From assembly GCF_016735675.1 (NCBI RefSeq), contig NZ_JAERSG010000001.1:186001-250000 (forward strand): DNA of 64,000 bases, in the 5' to 3' direction. The notes below the pieces were generated by a model, which had not been told where the DNA came from, did no database searches, and was given only the letters and a program-made list of their open reading frames with translations. Positions 1 through 10,737 of the stretch are shown here, in pieces. Position numbers and translations under genes: made by a program. Within the stretch, counting starts at the first letter, position 1; the number at the start of each line of letters is the position of its first letter. This DNA comes from Nocardioides baculatus (lineage in GTDB: Bacteria; Actinomycetota; Actinomycetes; Propionibacteriales; Nocardioidaceae).

Positions 1-1
1 G

Positions 2-151
2 CTGATGGAGTGGGTCGCCGCCCTGGACGGGCCGGCGCCGCGAGCCCAGGACGTGGCCACCGGAGCGTGGCGGCTGTCGGTCCCGCCGTCCGTGCTCGAC
101 GAGACGACCGTCCCCGCCGAGGCCCTCGCGCTCCGCGACCACGAGGTCTGA
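2..151 (+). CDS. C-terminal end of an unidentified protein (partial)
   Basis: Forty-nine codons run open from the window edge to a TGA at 149-151, ending in LRDHEV. Codon use is the GC-rich third-position pattern of the neighbouring genes, so this looks like a real gene tail and not noise. The visible residues (LMEWVAAL, GAWRLSVPPS) carry no motif I recognise, so no function is assigned. It converges on the osmoprotectant-binding lipoprotein gene, with a strong hairpin in between. Confidence 0.5.
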   Translation: MMEWVAALDGPAPRAQDVATGAWRLSVPPSVLDETTVPAEALALRDHEV

Positions 152-187
152 CCCACCGCTGCTCCACCACGGGATGTCGCGACATGC

Positions 188-247
188 GCACTTCCCATGG
201 TCGATCGACCATGGGAAGTGCATGTTCACCGACATCCCATGGTGAAC
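188..247. terminator. Double hairpin between convergent genes
   Basis: Positions 188-221 are a perfect 34-bp palindrome with outer arm GCACTTCCCATGGTCGA. It is followed by a second inverted repeat, GTTCACC (224-230) with GGTGAAC (241-247). The word CCCATGGT occurs in both. The pair fills the gap between two convergent genes, which fits a bidirectional, non-T-tailed terminator. The bipartite layout resembles the 79-bp repeats elsewhere in this window, but the core sequences differ. Confidence 0.6.
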
Positions 248-274
248 AACAGGGACGACGGGACTGCGGGCAGA

Positions 275-1228
275 TCAGCCGAGCAGGCCCTCGGCCTCGA
301 GGAAGTCGCGGGCGACGTCCTCGGGCTTGGCCCGGTCGACGGCCATCTGGCCGTTCATCTCGGTGAGGTTCTCGGTGGTGAGCGCCGCCATCAGCGGGTT
401 GAGGATGTCGGCGACGTCCTCGTGGTCGGCGAGGAAGTCGGCGGAGACGGCCGGCACGAGGTTCTGTGCGGGCTGGATCTGCTTGTCGTCCTCGAGGACG
501 ACGAGGCCCTGGGACTCCAGGGTGCCGTCGGTCGTGGAGGTCTCGCCGAGCTGGGACTCGCCGTCGATGACCGACTGGTAGGTCTGGTCGGAGGCGTAGC
601 CGAGCTCGAGCACCTTGGTGACGTCGATGCCGTAGTCGTCGGACAGGCCGCCCTCGCAGTCGAGACGACCCTCGCAGTCGGGGGCCGCCGCCAGGACGAC
701 GCTCTTGCCCTCGAGGTCGGACAGCGTGGTCACGCCCTCGGCCTCGGAGTACTCCTGGGTGACGAAGAAGGCGTTGGTGTCGGTGGCCGGCGAGATGTCG
801 AGCAGCTCGATCCCCGCGGCCTCCAGCAGGTCGGCGCCGTCGTCGGCCAGCTGCTGGCCGTCGCCGGCCTCGAACGGCTCGGCCGAGTCGCCGTTCTCCT
901 GGCTGTTGAGGAAGTTGACGATGCCGCCGACGTACTCGGGGACGATGTCGACGTCTCCCGGGAACGTGGGCATGTAGGCGTCGCGGGAGTCGACCAGCTT
1001 GGTCTCGACCGTGTAGCCGGCGTCCTCGAGGAGCTGCTCGTACATCGAGGCGACGAGCGTGGCCTCGGGGAAGTTCTGGCCGGCGATGGTGACCGACCCC
1101 TTGTCGCCGCCGCCCGAGGAGCTCGGGTCGTCGGAGGCGTTGTCGTTGGCGAGGTCGTCACCGGCGCAGCCGGTGAGGGCGAGGGCGCCGGCGGCGAGGA
1201 CCGCGGCCAGCGTGCGTGACAGGTGCAT
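275..1228 (-). CDS. Osmoprotectant ABC transporter substrate-binding lipoprotein (OpuCC/ProX-like)
   Basis: A 317-residue lipoprotein. The signal peptide ends in an LTGC lipobox with Cys21 as the lipidated residue, followed by an acidic Ser/Gly linker to about residue 44. The mature part opens with SVTIAGQNFPEATLVASMYE, the start typical of the quaternary-amine SBP family (glycine betaine, choline, carnitine and related solutes). It would capture solute outside the membrane for the two permeases encoded just upstream on the same strand (54-bp gap). The ligand cannot be read from the sequence. Likely last gene of a three-gene minus-strand operon. Confidence 0.9.
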   Translation of the reverse strand: MHLSRTLAAVLAAGALALTGCAGDDLANDNASDDPSSSGGGDKGSVTIAGQNFPEATLVASMYEQLLEDAGYTVETKLVDSRDAYMPTFPGDVDIVPEYVGGIVNFLNSQENGDSAEPFEAGDGQQLADDGADLLEAAGIELLDISPATDTNAFFVTQEYSEAEGVTTLSDLEGKSVVLAAAPDCEGRLDCEGGLSDDYGIDVTKVLELGYASDQTYQSVIDGESQLGETSTTDGTLESQGLVVLEDDKQIQPAQNLVPAVSADFLADHEDVADILNPLMAALTTENLTEMNGQMAVDRAKPEDVARDFLEAEGLLG

Positions 1229-1282
1229 GGTGTTCCTTCTGTGTCCCGCAGCGTGCGGCTGCGCGTGTCCGGATGAGCGTCG

Positions 1283-2047
1283 TCAGCCGACGGATTCGGC
1301 GGGCGGGTCAACGGTAGCCCCGGTCACCGACAACGCGTCCGTGTGACCACCTGAAGGGGTGCCGCGACGCGTCGGGTCGACCGCCCTCTGCACCATCGCG
1401 GCCAGCAGCTCGAGGACGAGCGCGACCGCCGCGACGACGAGCGCGCCGGCGATGCCCTTGCCGTAGTTGGAGCGGAAGAAGCCGTCGGTGATGATCTGCC
1501 CGAGCCCCGGTCCGGCCACGAGCGCGGCGATCGTGGCGGTCGCCCACACCTGCACCAGGGCGAGCCGCAGGCCGGACACCACGAGGGGCAGGCCGAGCGG
1601 GAGCTCGACCCTCCAGAAGCGCTGCATCCCCGTCATCCCCATGCCCCGGGCGGCCTCCCGCACCTCCGGCGCGACCTCGCGCATGGCGACGTACGAGTTC
1701 GTGATGATCGGTGGCAGCGCGAACAGCGTCAGCGCGAGGAGCGTGGCGAGGCCGGCGCGTCCGTAGGGGCCGAGCTGGTCGGTGCCGGGCCACGGCGCGA
1801 CCACCAGCAGGGCCAGCAGCGCGAACGTCGGGATGGCGCGCCCGACGTTGGAGATGTTGATCGCCAGGAAGCCGCCCCGACCGAGGTGGCCGAGCCACAG
1901 CGCGATCGGCAGCCCGACGACCATCGCCATCAGCAGCGCGGTGACGGTGAGCAGCAGCTGCTGGCCGAGGAGGGCTGCGATGCCGTCGCTGCCCGACCAG
2001 TTGGCTCCGGTGGAGAGGTAGCGCCACATGTCGTCGAAGACCGTCAT
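1283..2047 (-). CDS. Osmoprotectant ABC transporter permease (second permease)
   Basis: A 254-residue inner-membrane permease of the OpuCB/OpuCD (ProW-like) family. It has about six hydrophobic segments and the cytoplasmic EAA loop EAARGMGMTG at residues 131-140, which docks on the ATPase. The start at 2047 is set by an ATGA overlap with the stop of the preceding permease gene, so the two should be translationally coupled. The same reading frame stays open far upstream antisense to the ATPase gene, but that extension has no membrane-protein character and is not coding. Confidence 0.9.
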   Translation of the reverse strand: MTVFDDMWRYLSTGANWSGSDGIAALLGQQLLLTVTALLMAMVVGLPIALWLGHLGRGGFLAINISNVGRAIPTFALLALLVVAPWPGTDQLGPYGRAGLATLLALTLFALPPIITNSYVAMREVAPEVREAARGMGMTGMQRFWRVELPLGLPLVVSGLRLALVQVWATATIAALVAGPGLGQIITDGFFRSNYGKGIAGALVVAAVALVLELLAAMVQRAVDPTRRGTPSGGHTDALSVTGATVDPPAESVG

Positions 2048-2748
2048 GCCCGGGCTCCCTTCGTCCAGGGGGTGAGCAGTCGCTGGGCCAGCACGAGCAG
2101 CGCGTCGAGCACGAAGGCGAGGATCACGCAGAGGAGCGAGGCGGTGAAGAGCTCGGCGCGGAAGTTGGTGAGCACGCCGTCCTTGATGAGGTTGCCGAGG
2201 CCGCCGTAGGCCACCAGCGACCCGACCGTCGTGAGCGCGACCGTCGACACGGTGGCGACCCGGAGGCCGGCCATGACGACCGGGAGCGCGAGCGGCAGCT
2301 CGACCTTCAGCAACAGCTGCCCGCGGCCGTAGCCGAGGCCGGTCGCCGACTCGCGTACGTCGTCCGGGACCGACCGCAGGCCCTCGAGCAGGCTGCGCAC
2401 CAGGATCGTCAACGCGTAGAGGGCCAGGCCGATCACGACCGTCGTCGCCGTCAGCCCTGTGAAGGGCACCAGCAGCGGGAACAGCGCCAGCGAGGGCACC
2501 GTGTAGATGCCGGTGGTGACGGCGAGGATGGCCGACTCGAGCCTCGGCAACCGGCGGGCGAGCAGCGCCAGCGGGAACGCGATGGCCAGCCCGACGAGGA
2601 CCGAGACCACCGTGATGCCGATGTGCTGGATCGTCGCGTCGACGATCTCCTGCTGCCGGTCCGACACGTAGTCCAGGCAGACCCAGTCGTTGACGAGGCG
2701 GCTGTAGCAGCTCGGCTCGTCGGCGGCTCCCAGTAAGGTCACACGCAT
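2044..2748 (-). CDS. Osmoprotectant ABC transporter permease (first permease)
   Basis: A permease of about 234 residues with five to six membrane spans and an EAA loop RESATGLGYG at residues 133-142. It pairs with the next permease to form the channel for the quaternary-amine importer. The start is uncertain. ATG at 2748 shares its CATG with the ATG of the divergent ATPase gene. GTG at 2742 is an alternative, because a TAGCGT box lies 8 nt before it. A TTG at 2799 would overlap the ATPase coding region by 53 bp and is less likely. Confidence 0.85.
   Translation of the reverse strand: MRVTLLGAADEPSCYSRLVNDWVCLDYVSDRQQEIVDATIQHIGITVVSVLVGLAIAFPLALLARRLPRLESAILAVTTGIYTVPSLALFPLLVPFTGLTATTVVIGLALYALTILVRSLLEGLRSVPDDVRESATGLGYGRGQLLLKVELPLALPVVMAGLRVATVSTVALTTVGSLVAYGGLGNLIKDGVLTNFRAELFTASLLCVILAFVLDALLVLAQRLLTPWTKGARA
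2734..2739 (+). promoter_or_regulatory. Candidate -10 box for a leaderless ATPase transcript
   Basis: TAAGGT matches the actinobacterial -10 form TANNNT and sits 7 nt before the ATPase ATG at 2747, so transcription would begin at or next to the start codon. The box lies inside the 5' end of the divergent permease gene. No convincing -35 was seen. The overlapping AAGG could instead be a weak ribosome-binding site. Confidence 0.4.
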
Positions 2749-3730
2749 GGACGCTACACGGAGCGACGAGTCGATGATCAGGCTCGAAGGTGTGGGCAAG
2801 ACCTATCCGGACGGGACGGTCGCGGTCCACGAGCTCGACCTCGACGTGCAGCGCGGCGAGATGGTCTGCCTCGTCGGCCCGTCCGGCTGCGGCAAGTCCA
2901 CGACGCTCAAGATGATCAACCGCCTGATCGAGCCGACCACCGGCCGCATCTGGCTCGACGGCCAGGACGTCACCGACGCCGACCCCGTCGAGCTGCGCCG
3001 CGGCATCGGCTACGTCATCCAGCAGATCGGGCTGTTCCCCCACCAGCGCATCGAGCAGAACGTGATGACCGTGCCGCTGCTCTACGGCGAGTCCAAGTCG
3101 ACCGCCCGCGAGCGCGCCCACGAGCTGCTCGACACCGTCGGCCTCGACCCCAGCAAGTACGCCCGTCGCTACCCGCACGAGCTGTCCGGTGGTCAGCGGC
3201 AGCGCGTCGGCGTCGCTCGCGCACTCGCGGCGAACCCGCCCGTGCTGCTGATGGACGAGCCCTTCGGCGCCGTCGACCCGGTCGTGCGCGGTCGGCTGCA
3301 GGACGAGTTCCGGCGGCTCCAGGCCGAGCTCGGCAAGACCGTGGTGCTGGTGACCCACGACATCGACGAGGCGATCCGGATGGGCGACCGCGTGGCGGTG
3401 TTCGCCGGCGGCGGCGTCCTCAGCCAGTACGCCACCCCGGCCGACCTGCTGGCCCACCCGGCCGACGAGCAGGTGGCCGACTTCGTCGGGGCCGGCGGCC
3501 TGCGGACGCTCACGGTCACCCGGCTCCGCGAGGAGCACCTCGAGCCCCTCGACGGCATCAGCACCGGCGACCTCGGCTCGGCGATCGACATCGACTCCTC
3601 GCTCGAGGAGGCCCTCGCCGCGATGCTGCGCGACGACAAGCCGATGATCGGCGTGCGCCGCGGCCCGACGTTCGTCGGCGTGCTCACTCCGGCGGGCGTG
3701 CACAAGGCGCTGCGGGAGTCGCTGCGCTAG
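2747..3730 (+). CDS. Osmoprotectant ABC transporter ATP-binding protein (OpuCA-like)
   Basis: A 327-residue ABC ATPase. Walker [10 protein letters not shown] is at residues 44-52, the signature LSGGQ at 146-150 and Walker B VLLMDEP at 166-172. A C-terminal extension (about 250-327) looks like a single CBS-type regulatory segment, as in OpuCA proteins that sense ionic strength. It energises the quaternary-amine importer, but it is divergent from the permease/binding-protein genes and not part of their operon. ATG 2774 (MIRLEGVGK) is an alternative start. Confidence 0.92.
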   Translation: MDATRSDESMIRLEGVGKTYPDGTVAVHELDLDVQRGEMVCLVGPSGCGKSTTLKMINRLIEPTTGRIWLDGQDVTDADPVELRRGIGYVIQQIGLFPHQRIEQNVMTVPLLYGESKSTARERAHELLDTVGLDPSKYARRYPHELSGGQRQRVGVARALAANPPVLLMDEPFGAVDPVVRGRLQDEFRRLQAELGKTVVLVTHDIDEAIRMGDRVAVFAGGGVLSQYATPADLLAHPADEQVADFVGAGGLRTLTVTRLREEHLEPLDGISTGDLGSAIDIDSSLEEALAAMLRDDKPMIGVRRGPTFVGVLTPAGVHKALRESLR

Positions 3731-3739
3731 TGCCGGGTC

Positions 3740-3818
3740 TGGAGTCACCGGATATCCGGTGACTCCCACGCTTGTCAGCGCAGATCTCGGCTGACAAGCG
3801 TGGGACTCGGGTGCGAAG
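3740..3818 (+). repeat. 79-bp bipartite palindromic repeat, copy A
   Basis: First palindrome GGAGTCACCGG-AT-ATCCGGTGACTCC (core CCGGATATCCGG, 3741-3766). The second stem is CCCACGCTTGTCAGC (3765-3779) pairing with 3790-3804 around a loop containing AGATCT. The conserved tail GGGTGCGAAG follows. It fills the gap between two convergent genes, starting 9 nt after the ATPase stop and ending 12 nt before the acetyltransferase stop. Subtype II with copy E. Confidence 0.9.
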
Positions 3819-3830
3819 TTCCGGGCGACT

Positions 3831-4922
3831 TCACTGCTGGGAGACGGTCACGTCCCGGTGCCACGACTCGGTGACGTACTTCGTGCCCCAGCCCATCGAG
3901 GTGTAGAGGCCGTCGGCGCCGGTGGGTGAGTCCGCGTCGACCTCGAGGCCCACGCGATCGCGGCCTCGGGAGGCAGCGTCGGCGATGATCGTGCGCAGCA
4001 GGCCGGTGGCGACGCCGCGGCCGCGGGCGGACTCGAGGACGCCGAGGTAGGAGACGTATGACCCGTCGGTCCCGGTGTCCGACTCGCTCACGGTGCCCAC
4101 GAGGGCGCCGGCCGGCTCGGGCTCGCCTCCGCCGTCGACGATCTCGGCGATCCACCAGTGGTCCCAGCGGTGGCCGGGGTCCTCGCGGAGCCGGTGGATG
4201 AACTCGTGGAAGGTCTCCTCCGCCGAGTTGAAGTGGTCGGTGAAGGCACCCTCGAGCACCTCGTGCACCGCACGCAGGTCGGCCTCGCTCGGCAGTCCGT
4301 CGCCCTGCCGCTCGACGAGCCGGAAGACCACCCCGTTGCGCTCCCAGCGCGCCGGGTCGGGGACCAGCTCGGCCTCCTCGGCCTCCACCGAGCGGCTCAT
4401 CTGCCACCAGGTGCGCACCCGGTCGAAGCCCGCGTCGGCCAGCCAGCCGTGCTGGCGCTCGTCGTCGGCGAACGACCCGCTGTCGATCTGCTGCACGGCC
4501 AGCCCGCGGGCCTCGCCGACGGCCTTCGCCTGGGCCTCCGCCCACTCGAACAGGACGTCGCTGCACCGGTCGGCCAGCCGCTCGTCGATCTCACGGTCGA
4601 CAATGTGCACGAAGAGCATCCGGCCCTCGGCGCGGTCGTGCACGCTCCCCCACGCCTGGATCCGGCCGGCGGGATCGCGGACGACGAGGTTCTCGCGCGT
4701 CGTCAGTCCACGGTCGGAGACCTCGACGAGCACGTCCTCCTCACCGGCACCGGCCCAGCCGCGGCCCGCGCGCTCGTGGGCGCGGAGCAGCTCGGTGAGC
4801 CGCTCGACGGTCGGCCGGTCGCTGCCGTCGGGCGCCGCCGCGACCCAGCCCTCCGGTAGTCCGGGGTCCTGCGGCAGCAGGTCGGCGGGGTCGCTCTCGA
4901 ACCGGTTGTCGTCGGGGATCAC
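3831..4922 (-). CDS. GNAT-family N-acetyltransferase with two GNAT-like halves
   Basis: A 363-residue protein. The C-terminal half carries a clear acetyl-CoA-binding motif A, LESARGRGVATGLL (about residues 290-303), followed by a GLYTSMGWG segment typical of GNAT enzymes. The N-terminal half is a diverged second GNAT fold. Two-domain GNATs of this size include mycothiol synthase (MshD), but this protein is longer and I cannot assign that role. GTG start at 4922. The substrate is unknown. Confidence 0.75.
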   Translation of the reverse strand: MIPDDNRFESDPADLLPQDPGLPEGWVAAAPDGSDRPTVERLTELLRAHERAGRGWAGAGEEDVLVEVSDRGLTTRENLVVRDPAGRIQAWGSVHDRAEGRMLFVHIVDREIDERLADRCSDVLFEWAEAQAKAVGEARGLAVQQIDSGSFADDERQHGWLADAGFDRVRTWWQMSRSVEAEEAELVPDPARWERNGVVFRLVERQGDGLPSEADLRAVHEVLEGAFTDHFNSAEETFHEFIHRLREDPGHRWDHWWIAEIVDGGGEPEPAGALVGTVSESDTGTDGSYVSYLGVLESARGRGVATGLLRTIIADAASRGRDRVGLEVDADSPTGADGLYTSMGWGTKYVTESWHRDVTVSQQ

Positions 4923-4994
4923 GGGCAGTCATTCTTCCGCACGCGGATCGAGCGGTGCGTGAGGGGGATTCTCGCGGGCCAGAACCCGCCTCAC

Positions 4995-5010
4995 CCACCG
5001 CCCACGGTGG
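4995..5010 (-). terminator. Short GC hairpin after the 5017-5634 gene
   Basis: CCACCG-ccca-CGGTGG is a perfect 6-bp stem with a 4-nt loop, just downstream of the minus-strand gene ending at 5017. A second small hairpin (GCGGG 4974-4978 with CCCGC 4985-4989) follows. There is no T-tract, which is usual in high-GC actinobacteria. Confidence 0.45.
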
Positions 5011-5016
5011 TGGAGG

Positions 5017-5634
5017 TCAGGCGCTGCGGTGGTCCCGGCGGGCGGCGGCGACGCGGAGCGAGTCCACCTCGGCGCGCAGCACGTCGAGCTCGGCCTCGAG
5101 CTCGGCGACGGTGACGATCGCCTCGGCGGCGCGGCCGTCGGCGGCGTCACGAGCCCGCTCGGCGTCGTCGCGACCACGGTCGGCGGCGTCGGCGCGACGG
5201 GTCTCCTGGGCGCGCTTCATGGCCTGCTCGGCGGCGTTCTTCTGGGCCGAGGAGAGGGCACGCTCGAGGACGTCGATGGCCTCCTCGCGCTCGGAGATCT
5301 TGCGGCGCATGTCGGCGGCGAAGGCGGCCGACTCGGCCGTACGACGCTCGGTGATGGCGCGGTACTCCTGGGCCTGGACGGCGCGGTCCTGCGCCGCCTC
5401 GACCCGGGCGGCCATCAGCTCGGAGTGGGTGATGCGCGTCGCGGCGGCACCGGCCAGGACGGCCAGCACGGCGGCGAACGTGGTGAGGACGGCGGAGGAC
5501 GAGGCGATGGCGCCGAGCACGACCGCGGCAGCGACCGCGAGCAGGGCGATGGCGACGATCAGGCGCGTGCTGCGCTGACGTCGGCGAGCGGGCGTGCGTG
5601 ACGCCTGTGACTGCTGGGGCTGCTGGGAAGGCAT
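5017..5634 (-). CDS. Membrane-anchored coiled-coil protein of unknown function
   Basis: A 205-residue protein. It has a basic, Gln-rich N-terminus, two adjacent hydrophobic segments (about 25-47 and 49-68), and then a long Ala/Glu/Arg-rich coiled coil (about 85-195) with heptad-like spacing. The likely topology is a membrane hairpin with a cytoplasmic coil. I recognise no family. The start ATG is supported by a TAGTCT box at 5641-5646 with 6-nt spacing and no Shine-Dalgarno sequence, which suggests a leaderless transcript separate from the folate genes upstream. Confidence 0.7.
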   Translation of the reverse strand: MPSQQPQQSQASRTPARRRQRSTRLIVAIALLAVAAAVVLGAIASSSAVLTTFAAVLAVLAGAAATRITHSELMAARVEAAQDRAVQAQEYRAITERRTAESAAFAADMRRKISEREEAIDVLERALSSAQKNAAEQAMKRAQETRRADAADRGRDDAERARDAADGRAAEAIVTVAELEAELDVLRAEVDSLRVAAARRDHRSA

Positions 5635-5643
5635 GCGGTCAGA

Positions 5644-6126
5644 CTAGGGCCGCGGCCGACCCCCGTCCGTGCGACACGCACGCTCCAGGGCGAGGGAGGC
5701 GAGCGTCACGCCCAGCCCACCCACGGCCGCGACCACGGAGCGGGTGATCCAGCGGTCGGCGAACTGCGAGTCGTCGCCCAGCCAGCTCACGGCGTACCCG
5801 ACGTAGCCGGCGGCGATCACCGCGCCTCCCAGCGCGCAGGCGCGGGCGAGGACGAGGCGGTTCATCGCCTGGTGCAGCTCGAGCCGCTGACCGCGCACCT
5901 GGACGGTCTGCCAGGTCTGCCAGGCGAGGAAGCCCATGATCAATGCGACCAGCACGACGGCGAGCACCTGCGTCCACGACACGAGCGGCGGGCGGTCGGC
6001 CACTGCGCTCACCAGGGGGTGGATCGCCCATCCACCGACCAGGCCGACGACGGCGCACACCGTCAGGGCGCGCGCCGAGGTCGGGTGGAGGGACCCGCGC
6101 GGCTCCTCCGGGTCCTGCTCGCTCAT
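5644..6126 (-). CDS. DUF3180-type membrane protein
   Basis: A 160-residue protein with about four hydrophobic helices (near 22-42, 52-70, 95-115 and 125-145). Its position directly after folK on the same strand matches the DUF3180 protein found at the end of the actinobacterial folate cluster (compare Rv3605c in Mycobacterium tuberculosis). That assignment rests on topology plus synteny. The biochemical role is unknown. Confidence 0.75.
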   Translation of the reverse strand: MSEQDPEEPRGSLHPTSARALTVCAVVGLVGGWAIHPLVSAVADRPPLVSWTQVLAVVLVALIMGFLAWQTWQTVQVRGQRLELHQAMNRLVLARACALGGAVIAAGYVGYAVSWLGDDSQFADRWITRSVVAAVGGLGVTLASLALERACRTDGGRPRP

Positions 6127-6190
6127 CCCGGGTCCCCGCCGCGTCGTGCGAGGGAGCGCAGCGGCGGAGCAGGACTCCGTGGGGTGGGCC

Positions 6191-6760
6191 TCAATTGACC
6201 TCGAGCGAGATGTCGTCGCGCTTGCGCACGCCCGACGCGTCGGTCGAGGAGAGCAGGTCGGCGATCGGGCCGCGGTCGGGGAAGACGGCGTCGGGCTCGA
6301 GGTCGTGCCACGGCTGGAGCACGAACGCACGCTCGTGGGCCCGCGGGTGCGGCAGGCGCAGGAAGTCCTCGTTGGACCGGCGGTCCCCGACCACGATCAG
6401 GTCGACGTCGAGGGTGCGGGGGGCGTTGCGGACGTCGCTGCGCTCGCGCTCGAACGCGTCCTCGACGGCCAGGGCGCGCTCCATCAGCCGGGCCGCGGGC
6501 AGCGTGGTGTCGGCGAGGAGCACGGCGTTGAGGTAGGGGCCCGAGCCCTCGGGCGAGTCGACCGGCTCGGTCTCGTAGACCGGCGAGACGCCGGTGACGA
6601 AGAAGTCGGGGGTGTCGGCGAGCGCGTCCACCGCGCCCTGGAGCGACGCGAGCCGCTCCCCCAGGTTGGAGCCGAGGGCGAGGACCACCCGACGGATCGG
6701 GTGCATCTCGCCGGTGAGTGAGTCGGTGTCCACGATGTTGGGGTTGGGGGTCTCAGTCAT
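6191..6760 (-). CDS. folK: 2-amino-4-hydroxy-6-hydroxymethyldihydropteridine diphosphokinase
   Basis: A 189-residue enzyme that pyrophosphorylates 6-hydroxymethyl-7,8-dihydropterin with ATP, supplying the pterin half for FolP. Diagnostic motifs are LGSNLGER (29-36), RNAPRTLDVDLI (111-122, holding the metal-binding Asp pair) and LPHPRAHERAFVL (136-148). The N-terminus has about 20 extra residues; an internal ATG (MHPIRR) is an alternative start. It overlaps folB by 8 bp within the folate operon. Confidence 0.95.
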   Translation of the reverse strand: MTETPNPNIVDTDSLTGEMHPIRRVVLALGSNLGERLASLQGAVDALADTPDFFVTGVSPVYETEPVDSPEGSGPYLNAVLLADTTLPAARLMERALAVEDAFERERSDVRNAPRTLDVDLIVVGDRRSNEDFLRLPHPRAHERAFVLQPWHDLEPDAVFPDRGPIADLLSSTDASGVRKRDDISLEVN

Positions 6761-7127
6761 GAGCGTTGCCTCGCGTTCTGGTGATCGTCAGCGCGACGTC
6801 CGAGTACGTCGCGTCGATGGGTGCATCAGGTTTGTGGAGCGTGACTCGCGTCCATTCAACACGACCGTCCAACAGGCACACATCGGCGATGCGCTGGACG
6901 ACGGTTTCTATCAGGTCGACCGGATCGCGCTCCACTGCGGCCTTCACGTCGAGCGCCAGGGTGCCGTAGTTCACGGTCTGCTCGAGGTCGTCCGAGGCGG
7001 CCGCGGCCCGGGTGTCGATGCCCAGCACGAGGTCGACGATGAAGATCTGTCCTTCACGCTTCTCGAAGTCGAAGACCCCGTGGTGCGCGAAGCACTCGAG
7101 TCCGGTGATCGCGAGCTCGTCAGTCAT
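6753..7127 (-). CDS. folB: Dihydroneopterin aldolase
   Basis: A 124-residue enzyme that converts dihydroneopterin to 6-hydroxymethyl-dihydropterin and glycolaldehyde. Family marks are HHGVFDFEKREGQ (15-27) with catalytic Glu22, NYGTLALDV (53-61) and the lysine in VTLHKPDAPI (Lys99). The length is normal for FolB. It overlaps folP upstream and folK downstream by 8 bp each, indicating translational coupling in the run folE-folP-folB-folK. Confidence 0.95.
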   Translation of the reverse strand: MTDELAITGLECFAHHGVFDFEKREGQIFIVDLVLGIDTRAAAASDDLEQTVNYGTLALDVKAAVERDPVDLIETVVQRIADVCLLDGRVEWTRVTLHKPDAPIDATYSDVALTITRTRGNAHD

Positions 7128-7959
7128 GGATGCCTTCCATCGCGGCGACGACGGCGAGCGCGTCGCGGGTGGCGCGTACGTCGTGCACGCGCAGGTAGTC
7201 GACACCCCGGGCAGCCAGGAGCGCCACCAGGGCCGCGTGCGCGTGCTCGCGCTCGTCGACCGACCGCGGGCCGTCGGCGTCCGCGAGCAGTGCCCCGAGG
7301 AACGACTTGCGGCTCGCGCCGACCAGCAGCGGGCACCCCAGCGTGGCGAGGTCGTCGAGCGCGCGCAGCAGCTCCCAGTTGTGGGTGGGCACCTTGGCGA
7401 ACCCCAGCCCCGGGTCGAGGACGATGCGCCCGCGCGGGATGCCGGCCGCCTCGGCCGTGGCGAGCCGCTGGCCCAGCTCACGGCGTACGGACGCGACGAC
7501 GCCGTCCGGGGAGTAGTCGGTGAAGTCGCGCATCCGGTCGGCGTGGGCACGCCAGTGCATCGCGACGTAGGTCGCGTCGCTGCCGGCGACCACGTCGAGG
7601 ATCGCGGGGTCGGCCAGCCCGCCGGAGACGTCGTTGACGATGGCGGCGCCGGCCTCGAGCGCGGCCGCCGCGACCTCGGCCCGCATCGTGTCGACGGAGA
7701 TCTCCGCGCCGGCCGCGGCGAGCTCGCGGATGACGGGCACGACCCGGTCGAGCTCGTCGGTGACGTCCGGCCGGATGGCACCGGGGCGGGTGGACTCCCC
7801 GCCGATGTCGAGCAGGTCGGCGCCCTGCTCCAGCAGCAGCCGGCCGTGGGCGACGGCCGCCTCGGTCGTCACGAACCGGCCGCCGTCGGAGAAGGAGTCG
7901 GGGGTGACGTTGACGATCCCCATGACCCGGGGGGTCGGCGGCCGGGGGGCCACGGTCAC
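7120..7959 (-). CDS. folP: Dihydropteroate synthase
   Basis: A 279-residue enzyme that joins the pterin pyrophosphate to p-aminobenzoate; it is the sulfonamide target. Motifs are [15 protein letters not shown] (from residue 13), [18 protein letters not shown] and DPGLGFAK. The GTG start at 7959 is chosen because it forms a GTGA overlap with the folE stop. Starting at the internal ATG (7923) would remove the first strand of the barrel. Confidence 0.95.
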   Translation of the reverse strand: MTVAPRPPTPRVMGIVNVTPDSFSDGGRFVTTEAAVAHGRLLLEQGADLLDIGGESTRPGAIRPDVTDELDRVVPVIRELAAAGAEISVDTMRAEVAAAALEAGAAIVNDVSGGLADPAILDVVAGSDATYVAMHWRAHADRMRDFTDYSPDGVVASVRRELGQRLATAEAAGIPRGRIVLDPGLGFAKVPTHNWELLRALDDLATLGCPLLVGASRKSFLGALLADADGPRSVDEREHAHAALVALLAARGVDYLRVHDVRATRDALAVVAAMEGIHD

Positions 7960-8572
7960 CTGGTGCCGGAGTGGATCAACGCCATCGCCTCGGCGCGGGT
8001 GGCCTGGTCGGTGAGGAACGACCCGCGCACGGCCGAGGTGATCGTGCGCGCGCCGGCCTTGCGGACCCCGCGCATCGTCATGCAGAGGTGCTCGGCCTCG
8101 ATCACCACGATGACGCCGCGGGCGCCGAGGATCTCCATGAGCGAGTCGGCGACCTGGGTGGTCAACCGCTCCTGCACCTGGGGACGCTTGGCGTAGACGT
8201 CGACGAGCCGGGCGAGCTTGGACAGGCCGGTGATCTTGCCGGTGTCGGCCGGGATGTAGCCGACGTGCGCGACCCCGGTGAACGGCACCAGGTGGTGCTC
8301 GCACATCGACCACAGCTCGATGTCGCGGACCAGCACCATCTCGTCGTGACCGAGGTCGAAGGTGGTGGTGAGCACGTCCTGCGCGGTCTGCCGCAGGCCC
8401 TGCGTCAGCTCGGCGTACGCCCTGGCGACGCGGGCCGGCGTGTCCCGCAGGCCCTCGCGGTCGGGGTCCTCGCCGATCGCCGCGAGCAGCTCGCGGACGG
8501 CCGCCTCGGCCCGCGGGTGGTCGAAGTCGGGGATGTCGTCGGCCGCGCGCTCGGGCACGGTGATCGGGTCGG

Positions 8573-8576
<4 letters not shown>
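7956..8576 (-). CDS. folE: GTP cyclohydrolase I
   Basis: A 206-residue enzyme for the first step of folate synthesis, GTP to dihydroneopterin triphosphate. Zinc and catalytic residues are visible in MCEHHLVPF (Cys92, His94, His95) and [11 protein letters not shown] (His163, Cys165). The GTG start at 8576 overlaps the ftsH stop as GTGA. The gene follows ftsH directly, as in mycobacteria and other actinobacteria. Confidence 0.95.
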
Positions 8577-10636
<2,060 letters not shown>

Positions 10637-10667
10637 AGGCAACTTTCACCGGTTCGGGGTTGGTGGG

Positions 10668-10721
10668 GCGACGCTACAGGCCGCGCGGACCCACATTCTT
10701 TCAGGCGGGGTGTAGCGACGC
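10668..10721. repeat. Inverted repeat between hpt and ftsH
   Basis: GCG-a-CGCTACA (10668-10678) is matched by TGTAGCG-a-CGC (10711-10721), a 10-bp stem with one internal A-A mismatch around a 32-nt spacer. It sits downstream of hpt and upstream of ftsH on the minus strand. It could be a weak terminator for hpt or an operator for ftsH. The sequence alone does not decide. Confidence 0.35.
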
Positions 10722-10737
10722 TGCCGATCGGTCGTCC

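Noticed and set aside
1283..3769. An 828-codon open frame on the minus strand across the permease and the ATPase region
   Set aside because: Only the last 254 codons look like a permease. The remainder is antisense to a clear ABC ATPase and has an Arg/Gly/His-rich composition typical of GC-skewed shadow frames.
3831..4922. Mycothiol synthase (mshD)
   Set aside because: The double-GNAT layout fits loosely, but the length and N-terminal half do not show clear MshD features, so the specific name was not used.
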